Positions 1 to 5,483 of a stretch of DNA of 9,557 nt are shown here, piece after piece. The position numbers and the translations under genes were made by a program. This stretch comes from Clostridia bacterium (GTDB taxonomy: Bacteria > Bacillota_A > Clostridia > Oscillospirales > Butyricicoccaceae), in the NCBI GenBank assembly GCA_017421885.1, contig JAFOHJ010000056.1:1-9557 (forward strand). Reading direction: 5' to 3'. The notes beneath the pieces were generated by a model. That model worked only from the letters and a program-made list of their open reading frames with translations. It did not search any database and was not told where the DNA came from. Position 1 is the stretch's first letter; every line of letters begins with the position of its first letter.

Positions 1-255
1 ATTACGCCTTTCATCAGAAAGCTCATGCACCATATGTCTGACCTTGCCGCCGCCCAGCATCTCGTAAATCTCATATCCTTTTGCATGCAAAAAACCTGCA
101 GCTACCTGCTTCTGATCCCAGAACAACATAAGGTCTATATCTCCATGTTCACGTGTCTTGCGTCCCACAAACATGTCTATGGCATATCCACCACAGATGG
201 CATAATCAAATGGGCAGTTCTGAAAAAGCATACCTATCTTATTAATCATTTCCAC
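1..255 (-). CDS. Nucleotidyltransferase, aminoglycoside 2''-adenylyltransferase-like (partial, C-terminus beyond window)
   Basis: The N-terminal 85 codons of a leftward gene that runs off the left edge. The protein carries the nucleotidyltransferase fold signature: CGGYAIDMFVG at residues 21-31, then TREHGDIDL at 34-42. The two aspartates of the DxD motif (D39, D41) would bind the metal and nucleotide. The closest known pattern is the ANT(2'')/AadB type (GGWAID...TRKHDDIDL) and its many uncharacterised relatives, which transfer AMP to a small molecule. A GTG start is chosen because GGAGG lies 8 bases upstream at 264-268; an ATG two codons later (249) is possible but sits 14 bases from that site. 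A consensus promoter lies just upstream, so it is probably transcribed alone. Substrate cannot be told from this fragment; real antibiotic resistance is not implied, since most such chromosomal homologues are of unknown role. Confidence 0.75.
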   Translation of the reverse strand, partial: MEMINKIGMLFQNCPFDYAICGGYAIDMFVGRKTREHGDIDLMLFWDQKQVAAGFLHAKGYEIYEMLGGGKVRHMVHELSDERRN

Positions 256-284
256 TTCTTTCACCTCCGCAAACCTTATGCATC

Positions 285-313
285 ATGATATCATATTAAA
301 GAGGCACTGTCAA
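285..313 (-). promoter_or_regulatory. Sigma-A-type promoter of the nucleotidyltransferase gene
   Basis: On the minus strand a perfect TTGACA (308-313) is followed by a 17-base spacer and TATCAT (285-290), preceded by TG one base upstream (extended -10). A start near 278 would leave a leader of about 23 bases to the GTG at 255. The -10 lies in a 10-bp palindrome, ATGATATCAT (285-294). This is the closest match to consensus in the window. Confidence 0.7.
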
Positions 314-320
314 TGAAAGA

Positions 321-338
321 GGATGCCCGCAGGCATCC
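321..338 (-). terminator. Intrinsic terminator-like hairpin after dpaA
   Basis: A perfect 7-bp stem (GGATGCC at 321-327 with GGCATCC at 332-338) with a four-base loop lies 16 bases beyond the dpaA stop. The following transcript reads UCUUUCAUU, an imperfect U-tract, so termination may be partial. The tract runs straight into the -35 of the next gene. Confidence 0.6.
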
Positions 339-354
339 CCTTAATGATCCGTAT

Positions 355-1122
355 TTATTTTGCTTCACCTATAAGACGGAGGACCGATTCTGCAATGGCA
401 CGGCCTGCTGTGTCAGGCGAGAAGTTGCCCGGTAGCTTTACTCCCACAACAAAGGGCACCTCAAGCTGCTTTGCAAGTTCGAGATCAAAGCCGTGGCGGC
501 CTGCCGCGATCTCTACAAGAACTGCATCCTTGCGTACAGCCTTAAGCTCTTCTTCTCCCATTACGAGCGCAGGAATGGAATTAAAAATGATATCCTGCTC
601 GGGAATAATATTTTTAATATCACTGATGTGGACCGCCTTATTTCCGTATGCAAGCGAATGGGACATACCCTCTACGCTTCTCGAAGCCTGAGTTACATGG
701 GCACCCATGCCGCGCAGGACATTGGAGAGATAGTTTCCGATATGACCGTTTCCCAGAACAAGGCACTTGCTGTTCCATATTGTCTTTTTGGAATGCTGCA
801 TCGCAAGTGTAAGCGCACCTTCTGCTGTACAGATACCGTTGAAATATTTCATACCGGGCTCCTCCAGATAATTGAGGACCTCACGATCGGGAGCCATGGC
901 TCCGCATACCTTAGCATGAGCAGGCACCTTTGCCATGATCTCGGCATACACCTCGTCTGTACCCCATACATGAATACCATCATTATCCAATGCGTGGAAG
1001 GGCAAAACAACAACATCGGCTTCGGCAGGATCTTTAGTGACTGTATACCCGTCATCCTCAAGGGCTTTTGCTACATAACCGTATCTGGCATCGCCGCCAA
1101 TACCAAGAACAAGAAACTTCAT
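355..1122 (-). CDS. dpaA: Dipicolinate synthase subunit A homologue
   Basis: 255 residues. In spore formers DpaA (SpoVFA) works with DpaB (SpoVFB) in the mother cell to oxidise the lysine-pathway intermediate hydroxy-tetrahydrodipicolinate to dipicolinic acid, which loads the spore core. Seen here: N-terminal GGDAR (residues 9-13), TAEGAL (99-104) followed by AMQH, a dinucleotide-binding GNGHIG (124-129), and C-terminal KLPGNFSPDTAG, all landmarks of the family. It is somewhat shorter than the roughly 300 residues of the Bacillus protein. The start is the ATG at 1122, because AAGGAG (1132-1137) lies 9 bases upstream; the frame can extend to a TTG at 1146 but that would place the ribosome site inside the gene. 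It has its own promoter and terminator. The usual partner gene dpaB and the asd/dap genes are not adjacent in this window. Family assignment is firm; an actual role in sporulation is inferred. Confidence 0.85.
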   Translation of the reverse strand: MKFLVLGIGGDARYGYVAKALEDDGYTVTKDPAEADVVVLPFHALDNDGIHVWGTDEVYAEIMAKVPAHAKVCGAMAPDREVLNYLEEPGMKYFNGICTAEGALTLAMQHSKKTIWNSKCLVLGNGHIGNYLSNVLRGMGAHVTQASRSVEGMSHSLAYGNKAVHISDIKNIIPEQDIIFNSIPALVMGEEELKAVRKDAVLVEIAAGRHGFDLELAKQLEVPFVVGVKLPGNFSPDTAGRAIAESVLRLIGEAK

Positions 1123-1155
1123 ATCAATGATCTCCTTTTTCTTCAATTTGGTATT

Positions 1156-1184
1156 ATCTTATCATGATTTGTGCCAATTGTAAA
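1156..1184 (-). promoter_or_regulatory. Probable sigma-A-type promoter of dpaA
   Basis: Minus strand: TTTACA (1179-1184), 17-base spacer, TAAGAT (1156-1161) with an extended-minus-10 TG just before it. A start near 1149 gives a leader of about 27 bases. The sequence CATGATA overlapping the -10 also resembles a sigma-G -10 element (CATnnTA), but no matching -35 is obvious. Confidence 0.5.
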
Positions 1185-1241
1185 CGAAAAAAAGTTTGCC
1201 TTCGCTAACCCCGAAGACAATTCATTCCACGAAATCTTAAC

Positions 1242-1268
1242 AAAAAATGCATTTTTTCTTTGTACAAA
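1242..1268. repeat. Two adjacent palindromes upstream of the murC promoter
   Basis: A 16-bp perfect palindrome (six A, TGCA, six T; 1242-1257) is followed after one base by a 10-bp palindrome, TTTGTACAAA (1259-1268). They end 12 bases before the proposed murC -35. They may be operator sites or may be chance symmetry in an A+T-rich gap; on RNA the first would form a weak A-U hairpin. No other gene-like content was seen in the 221-base gap between dpaA and murC apart from the two promoters. Confidence 0.35.
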
Positions 1269-1280
1269 TTACTTTTAGGC

Positions 1281-1309
1281 TTTATATTTTTCGTTTGTTG
1301 TAATATAAT
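1281..1309 (+). promoter_or_regulatory. Sigma-A-type promoter of murC
   Basis: TTTATA (1281-1286; 4 of 6 to consensus), 17-base spacer, perfect TATAAT (1304-1309). Expected start near 1316, giving a leader of about 28 bases before the murC ATG. A weaker overlapping alternative is TTGTAC (1260-1265) with TATATT (1283-1288). Confidence 0.6.
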
Positions 1310-1343
1310 ATACTCAAAGAAATATTTTGGTTGGTGAACTTAA

Positions 1344-2729
1344 ATGACATATACAGAGTTTAAAGCAATTATTGACTCGAAAGAGCCTATACATATCTGC
1401 GGTATCAATGGTGTTTCTATGCGTGCTCTTGCAAAAGAGCTTTGCAGCATGGGAGCAACTGTCCAGGGTTCCGACCGCGATCCCTCTCCTTATCTTGAAG
1501 AGTTCGAATCTCTCGGCATCCGTTTCATGCAGGGCCATGATGTTGAAAACACTGCCGGCTCGGCCCTTGTTATCCGAACAGCTGCTGTCCTTGATAACAA
1601 CCCCGATATCGTTGGCGCCAAAAGCAGAAATACCCCTATCCTCGAACGTGCCAATGCATGGGGCATGCTTATGAGCCGCTATGAGCAGGCTGTCTGCGTC
1701 GCCGGTACACATGGCAAAACCTCTACCACATCCATGATTGCCACCTTTACTCAGAGCGCAGGCTGCGACCCCACCGTTATGGTCGGCGGCAACCTCAGCA
1801 ACATCGGCGGCAGCCTCAGGATCGGTTCCGACAAGCTCTTTATCGCCGAAGCATGCGAGTATAAGAACTCCTTCCTCAGCTTTACCCCCACTATCGCTAT
1901 TATCCTTAATATCGACCGCGACCATCTCGATTTCTTCAGCGATACTGACGATATCATTGCATCTTTTACCAAGTTTGCGTATCTCGTTCCCGAACAGACC
2001 GGCGTTGTCATTGCATGTCTCGACGATATCAACACCGTTAAGGCAGTCAAGGATATCAACCGCCGTGTCATCACCTTTGGCACAACTCCTGAGGCCGACT
2101 ACTACATGGATAATGTCGCTTCCAATGATGGTTTCTACAGCTTTGATGTTATTCATAACGGTGAAGTCTTTACCCGCATTGATATGAATGTTCCCGGAAT
2201 GCATAACGCCAGAAATGCTGTTGCAGCTGCTATTGTTGCCGATCTTCTTAAGGTAGAACCCGAAGCATTCAAAAAGGGTATTGAAGAATATCGCGGTGTT
2301 GGACGCAGATTCGAGTACAGAGGCGATTATAACGGCGCAAAGATCTTTGACGACTATGCTCACCATCCCAGTGAGATCGAAGCTACGCTTAAGGCCGCAG
2401 CTGACATGAATCCCAACCGTGTCGTTTGTATCTTCCAGCCTCATACTTACTCCAGAACAGTATCTCTGCTCAATGAGTTTGCAGATGCCCTCTCCCACTG
2501 CGATGTATGTGTCCTTACTGAGATTTTCGCTGCTCGCGAGACCAATTTCTCGGGAATCACATCACAGAAGCTCTCCAATATGATCAAGGATTCCATCTGT
2601 GTTCCCACACTTGATGCCGCTGCCGATTTCATTATCGAAAACGCACAGCCCGGAGATATTATTTTCACAATGGGCGCAGGCGATATCAATAAAGTTTATA
2701 ACATCCTCGTTGATAAGACCACAAAATAA
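1344..2729 (+). CDS. murC: UDP-N-acetylmuramate--L-alanine ligase
   Basis: 461 residues, the normal length. MurC adds L-alanine to UDP-N-acetylmuramic acid using ATP, the first amino acid of the peptidoglycan stem, in the cytoplasm. The three Mur ligase domains are visible: an N-terminal UDP-binding Rossmann part opening with HICGINGVSM (residues 17-26; the family more often has GIGG), the ATP-binding central domain with P-loop GTHGKTSTT (121-129) and NIDRDHLDFF (189-198), and the C-terminal domain with PGMHNARNAVAA (284-295), DDYAHHP (336-342, the MurC-type substrate motif) and QPHTYSRT (365-372). The DYAHHP and PHTYSRT pair separates MurC from MurD/E/F. The start is the only sensible ATG, with a modest GGTGA 6 bases upstream (1333-1337). 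It is the single plus-strand gene here, divergent from dpaA and closed by a strong terminator, so it is likely monocistronic. Confidence 0.95.
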   Translation: MTYTEFKAIIDSKEPIHICGINGVSMRALAKELCSMGATVQGSDRDPSPYLEEFESLGIRFMQGHDVENTAGSALVIRTAAVLDNNPDIVGAKSRNTPILERANAWGMLMSRYEQAVCVAGTHGKTSTTSMIATFTQSAGCDPTVMVGGNLSNIGGSLRIGSDKLFIAEACEYKNSFLSFTPTIAIILNIDRDHLDFFSDTDDIIASFTKFAYLVPEQTGVVIACLDDINTVKAVKDINRRVITFGTTPEADYYMDNVASNDGFYSFDVIHNGEVFTRIDMNVPGMHNARNAVAAAIVADLLKVEPEAFKKGIEEYRGVGRRFEYRGDYNGAKIFDDYAHHPSEIEATLKAAADMNPNRVVCIFQPHTYSRTVSLLNEFADALSHCDVCVLTEIFAARETNFSGITSQKLSNMIKDSICVPTLDAAADFIIENAQPGDIIFTMGAGDINKVYNILVDKTTK

Positions 2730-2744
2730 CCCTTATACAAAATC

Positions 2745-2785
2745 AACCCCTGAGAGATCACTAGTCTCTCAGGGGTTTTCTGTTT
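2745..2785. terminator. Strong bidirectional terminator between murC and the CPBP protease gene
   Basis: A perfect 13-bp stem (AACCCCTGAGAGA at 2745-2757 with its complement at 2765-2777), loop of 7 bases, 15 bases after the murC stop. Rightward the transcript ends in UUUUCUGUUU; leftward the complement ends in GAUUUUGUAU, so both converging transcripts could stop here. The leftward CPBP stop codon (2784-2786) lies right at the edge of the hairpin. Confidence 0.9.
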
Positions 2786-3668
2786 ATATCACCGAAACCA
2801 CAAATCCCGAAAGGCACGAAACGATATATGCCATGACTCCGAGATTAATATATATATCCGAGGCTCCTGCCTCTCCGGAGCCTGAAAGATGGCTGAGCTT
2901 AAGTGCACCTCTGCCCTGCCTTATCCATAGGAATATTCCTGCTGCCATTATTAACATAATTACCTGAGAAGCAAGCATTCCGCTGGCATCAGCTCTTATC
3001 AGCAGAGGCATTATCACCGCCCCTGTAAGATTGATCATCATATGCAGCAGTATGCTCCTGCCTATTCCGCCCTCCAAAGCCTCCTTGCCAAGGATAATTC
3101 CTATAACAAAGGCATAGAAGAACTGATACAGATTCATATGCATCAGGCCAAACGTAACAGCCGAGAGAATAACAGCCGGTCTGTCGCCGAAAATACGCGC
3201 CTTACTTAGAAGTATTCCTCTGAAAATAAGCTCCTCTACCACTGGTGCCATTATTCCCGAAACAACAGCCGTAGGAAGTATACCCGAATAGCTGACAAGC
3301 TCGGCAACAGGGTTGCCTGTGGTTGTTCCTGTAACTGCAGAAACAAGGCCGCTGAGAGCAGTCCCCAGCCAACTGCAGAGATAACCTATCGCCATACATA
3401 CAAGATAGGTAGAAATAATGCCTCCAGCGGCTCTTTTTACAGGTCTGATCTTTACTCCATCTAAAAACCTTGTCATATACCACATCACAGGAAGGCCGAA
3501 AACATAATATCCCACCGCTATAAGCATCATCGGAAACCACCTTGATGATGCGATCTGAGGATAAAACTCTCCCATTATCCATGTAATAAACAACTGTGAA
3601 ATGTTTGCTGCACCTGCGACTCCGAAAAGCGCCCAACCCAGCCTTGAAAAGTGGCATCTTGCGTCCAC
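2784..3668 (-). CDS. CPBP family intramembrane glutamic endopeptidase (Abi/CAAX-type)
   Basis: A strongly hydrophobic protein of about 294 residues with some seven to eight predicted membrane segments. The CPBP (Rce1-like) active-site motifs are all present: EELIFRG (EExxxR; residues 145-151), FGLMHMN (histidine 177) and HMMIN (HxxxN; 209-213), each within or beside a membrane segment. Such enzymes cut substrates inside the membrane; bacterial members act in signal transduction, peptide or bacteriocin maturation and self-immunity, but the substrate here is unknown. The frame opens at an ATG at 3686, but that codon has no ribosome site and abuts the mreB terminator. GGAGG at 3680-3684, which overlaps that ATG, points instead to the GTG at 3668, 11 bases downstream. 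No promoter was found between the terminator and the gene, so expression probably depends on read-through from mreB. Confidence 0.88.
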   Translation of the reverse strand: MDARCHFSRLGWALFGVAGAANISQLFITWIMGEFYPQIASSRWFPMMLIAVGYYVFGLPVMWYMTRFLDGVKIRPVKRAAGGIISTYLVCMAIGYLCSWLGTALSGLVSAVTGTTTGNPVAELVSYSGILPTAVVSGIMAPVVEELIFRGILLSKARIFGDRPAVILSAVTFGLMHMNLYQFFYAFVIGIILGKEALEGGIGRSILLHMMINLTGAVIMPLLIRADASGMLASQVIMLIMAAGIFLWIRQGRGALKLSHLSGSGEAGASDIYINLGVMAYIVSCLSGFVVSVI

Positions 3669-3679
3669 CTGAAACCACA

Positions 3680-3684
3680 CCTCC
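3680..3684 (-). promoter_or_regulatory. Ribosome site deciding the CPBP start
   Basis: GGAGG on the minus strand, 11 bases before the GTG at 3668 and overlapping the upstream in-frame ATG at 3686. It makes the ATG an unlikely start. The spacing is slightly long, so the choice is probable rather than certain. Confidence 0.5.
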
Positions 3685-3690
3685 ATAATG

Positions 3691-3719
3691 AAAAACGGAG
3701 CCGGTCCACCCGACTCCGT
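3691..3719 (-). terminator. Intrinsic terminator after mreB
   Basis: Minus strand: ACGGAGTCGG, loop GTGGA, CCGGCTCCGT, then a run of U. The 10-bp stem has one G-U pair. It begins 6 bases after the mreB stop and ends a few bases before the CPBP ribosome site, so the CPBP gene would be fed by whatever escapes it. Confidence 0.85.
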
Positions 3720-3725
3720 AATATC

Positions 3726-4748
3726 TTAAAGCATCTGACGCTTTCTCGAAAGGTTCATCGTGCCATCCTGCATGGCGTGGATGCTGTCGAGAGATTTGCC
3801 TGTGCCGTATGCAACACAAGAGATAGCATCATCGGCAACACGTGTTGTAATGCCTGTCTTAGCCTCGATAAGCTGATCAAAACCATAGATAAGGCTGCCG
3901 CCACCGGTCATAACGATACCGTTTGTTGCAATATCGCCAACCAGTTCGGGAGCTGTTCTCTCAAGAACCGAATGAACGGCCTCTACGATCTTGACCGAGA
4001 CCTCTTCAAAGGCCTCCATCATCTCAGAAGATGTAACGATAAATGTCTTGGGAAGGCCGGTCATAAGGCATCTTCCCTTAACTTCCATTGTTACCTCTTC
4101 AGGTCTGGGGCATACGCAACCGATCCTAATCTTCATCTCTTCAGCTGTACGCTCGCCGATGAGAACATTGTGCTTTCTTCTGATATACTTGACGATAGCT
4201 TCGTCAAATTTGTCTCCGGCTACCTTGATGGATGTAGACTCTACAATGCCGCCCAGCGAAATAACAGCAACATCTGTGGTGCCGCCGCCGATGTCAACGA
4301 TCATGTTGCCATTGGGCTTTGCGATATCGATACCTGCACCGATTGCAGCTGCTACAGGCTCTTCGATAAGATATACTCTCTTAGCGCCGGCCTGGATGCC
4401 TGCGTCGATAACTGCACGCTCTTCGACCTCAGTGATTACACTGGGAATGCAGATAATTACATTGGGCTTGAACAGCCTGAAACCAAGAACCTTCTTGATA
4501 AACTCGCGGATCATCTTCTCTGTCATGTCGTAATCAGAGATAACTCCCTCTCTGAGAGGTCTGACAGCGATAATATTGCCGGGTGTTCTGCCCAGCATGC
4601 TCTGAGCATCGGAACCTACGGCCAGGATCTTGCCGGTCATCTTATCGACAGCAACTACCGAAGGCTCGTTGAGCGCAATGCCCTTACCTTTTACAAATAC
4701 GAGCACCGACGCGGTGCCAAGATCTATACCGATATCTCCGTTAGACAT
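3726..4748 (-). CDS. mreB: Rod shape-determining actin homologue MreB/Mbl
   Basis: 340 residues from the preferred start, normal for the family. MreB forms membrane-bound filaments that steer lateral wall synthesis. The actin-type ATP site is complete: phosphate-1 GIDLGTAS (residues 7-14), phosphate-2 DIGGGTTD (152-159), connecting IEEPVAAAIG (128-137) and adenosine-binding MTGGGSLIYGF (280-290). Two starts are plausible. ATG 4748 has CGAGG 7 bases upstream and a promoter at the right distance. ATG 4787 would add 13 residues (MGSKIFSKMRGMF) that look like the membrane-binding amphipathic helix of Gram-negative MreB, but it sits directly on the -10 box of that promoter, with its ribosome site (GGGGAG) 12 bases off. 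mreC and mreD are not next to it; it follows comFC with no terminator and ends in its own terminator. Whether it is MreB proper or the paralogue Mbl cannot be decided here. Confidence 0.93.
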   Translation of the reverse strand: MSNGDIGIDLGTASVLVFVKGKGIALNEPSVVAVDKMTGKILAVGSDAQSMLGRTPGNIIAVRPLREGVISDYDMTEKMIREFIKKVLGFRLFKPNVIICIPSVITEVEERAVIDAGIQAGAKRVYLIEEPVAAAIGAGIDIAKPNGNMIVDIGGGTTDVAVISLGGIVESTSIKVAGDKFDEAIVKYIRRKHNVLIGERTAEEMKIRIGCVCPRPEEVTMEVKGRCLMTGLPKTFIVTSSEMMEAFEEVSVKIVEAVHSVLERTAPELVGDIATNGIVMTGGGSLIYGFDQLIEAKTGITTRVADDAISCVAYGTGKSLDSIHAMQDGTMNLSRKRQML

Positions 4749-4755
4749 AAACATA

Positions 4756-4760
4756 CCTCG
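4756..4760 (-). promoter_or_regulatory. Ribosome site for the short form of MreB
   Basis: CGAGG on the minus strand, 7 bases before the ATG at 4748. It lies inside the longer open frame from 4787 and supports internal initiation. Confidence 0.55.
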
Positions 4761-4787
4761 CATTTTACTAAAAATTTTACTTCCCAT

Positions 4788-4816
4788 ATTATATCCATTC
4801 TCCCCGTATATTTCAA
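4788..4816 (-). promoter_or_regulatory. Sigma-A-type promoter directly upstream of mreB
   Basis: Minus strand: TTGAAA (4811-4816), exactly 17 bases, perfect TATAAT (4788-4793). The hexamer touches the ATG at 4787, so transcription would begin near 4781, inside the long frame, leaving about 33 bases of leader for the ATG at 4748. It would give mreB supply independent of recD2-comFC. Confidence 0.65.
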
Positions 4817-4826
4817 CAATTATATT

Positions 4827-5483
4827 TTAATATGATTTTTCCGTTTTAGCAACAGTAATGACGAATACTTTTTCGGCTCCCCCTTGTTTGAGAACTCGGG
4901 CGCATTCCGATGCTGTGGCTCCCGTTGTAAATATGTCATCTATCAATAAGACTGTTTTTCCACGGATTTGTTCCTCATTTATTCTGACCTCGATCGAACC
5001 AAGTATGTTGGCTTTTCTTTCATTAGGTTTAAGGCCAAACATAGGCTTTGTTTTCCGTGTCTTTCTGAGCGCTGCTGCATACCCAACAGAGGTTTTTTCG
5101 GCCAGCTTGCGCGCAAGCAGCCCGGTATGGTCATATCCCCTCTTTCGGATATTGGAGCCGTTTGTTGGAACCGAAACAATAATTTCCGCTTCGTTCATTA
5201 TCGGACTGCTGCCAAAGGTATCAATAAGAAGCTCTGCATAAACCGATGCATACTCTTTCCGTCCGCCAAACTTAAAACGATGAAGCGATTCACGAACCTT
5301 TCCGGAATATATGTATGCCGCACATCCTTTATCGAAGAACTCACCCTCAATGGTATGCACTGACGGAATCAAAGTTCTGCTGCAGTCTGAACACATTCTT
5401 TTCTCTCTGTCATCACCATCAAGCAAGCTGTGACAGAACACACATTTAGGCGGAAAAATCAGGTCAAGGATATATTCAAGCAT
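4827..5483 (-). CDS. comFC: ComFC-like phosphoribosyltransferase-fold competence protein
   Basis: 218 residues. ComFC/ComF proteins take part in DNA uptake during natural transformation, with ComFA in Bacillus, and are widespread in bacteria not known to be competent. An N-terminal zinc finger is visible as two CxxC pairs (C14/C17 and C31/C34). The phosphoribosyltransferase part has VPTNGSNIRKRGYDH (residues 105-119, where the family often has a proline-rich PLxxxRxxxRGF) and the PRPP loop VLLIDDIFTTGAT (178-190). The ATG overlaps the end of recD2 by 8 bases, with GGGGA 9 bases upstream inside recD2, so translation is probably coupled. The pairing with a helicase recalls the comFA-comFC pair, but the partner is RecD2 here. 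Only 78 bases lie between its stop and the mreB ATG at 4748. Confidence 0.9.
   Translation of the reverse strand: MLEYILDLIFPPKCVFCHSLLDGDDREKRMCSDCSRTLIPSVHTIEGEFFDKGCAAYIYSGKVRESLHRFKFGGRKEYASVYAELLIDTFGSSPIMNEAEIIVSVPTNGSNIRKRGYDHTGLLARKLAEKTSVGYAAALRKTRKTKPMFGLKPNERKANILGSIEVRINEEQIRGKTVLLIDDIFTTGATASECARVLKQGGAEKVFVITVAKTEKSY

Noticed and set aside
25..288. A plus-strand 87-codon frame opposite the nucleotidyltransferase fragment
   Set aside because: The minus strand shows a family motif, a ribosome site and a promoter; the plus frame has none.
1164..1208. A plus-strand 14-residue ORF with a CxxC pair (starts MICANCKRKK)
   Set aside because: No ribosome site upstream, lies over the dpaA promoter, and is too short to distinguish from chance.
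1200..1216. Small hairpin CTTCG/CGAAG in the dpaA-murC gap
   Set aside because: Only five base pairs and no U-tract or positional meaning; likely chance.
1314..2498. A 394-codon open frame on the minus strand across murC
   Set aside because: It lies entirely antisense to the murC coding region, has no ribosome site, and its translation has no recognisable domain; murC codon choice leaves the opposite frame open.
3202..3819. A 205-codon minus-strand frame overlapping the CPBP gene and the end of mreB
   Set aside because: It runs through the mreB terminator and a different frame of the CPBP gene, whose motifs EELIFRG, FGLMH and HMMIN are intact in the other frame.
3651..4835. A 394-codon open frame on the plus strand across mreB
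   Set aside because: Antisense shadow of mreB, cysteine- and histidine-rich with no family resemblance and no ribosome site. The equal length to the murC shadow is coincidence.
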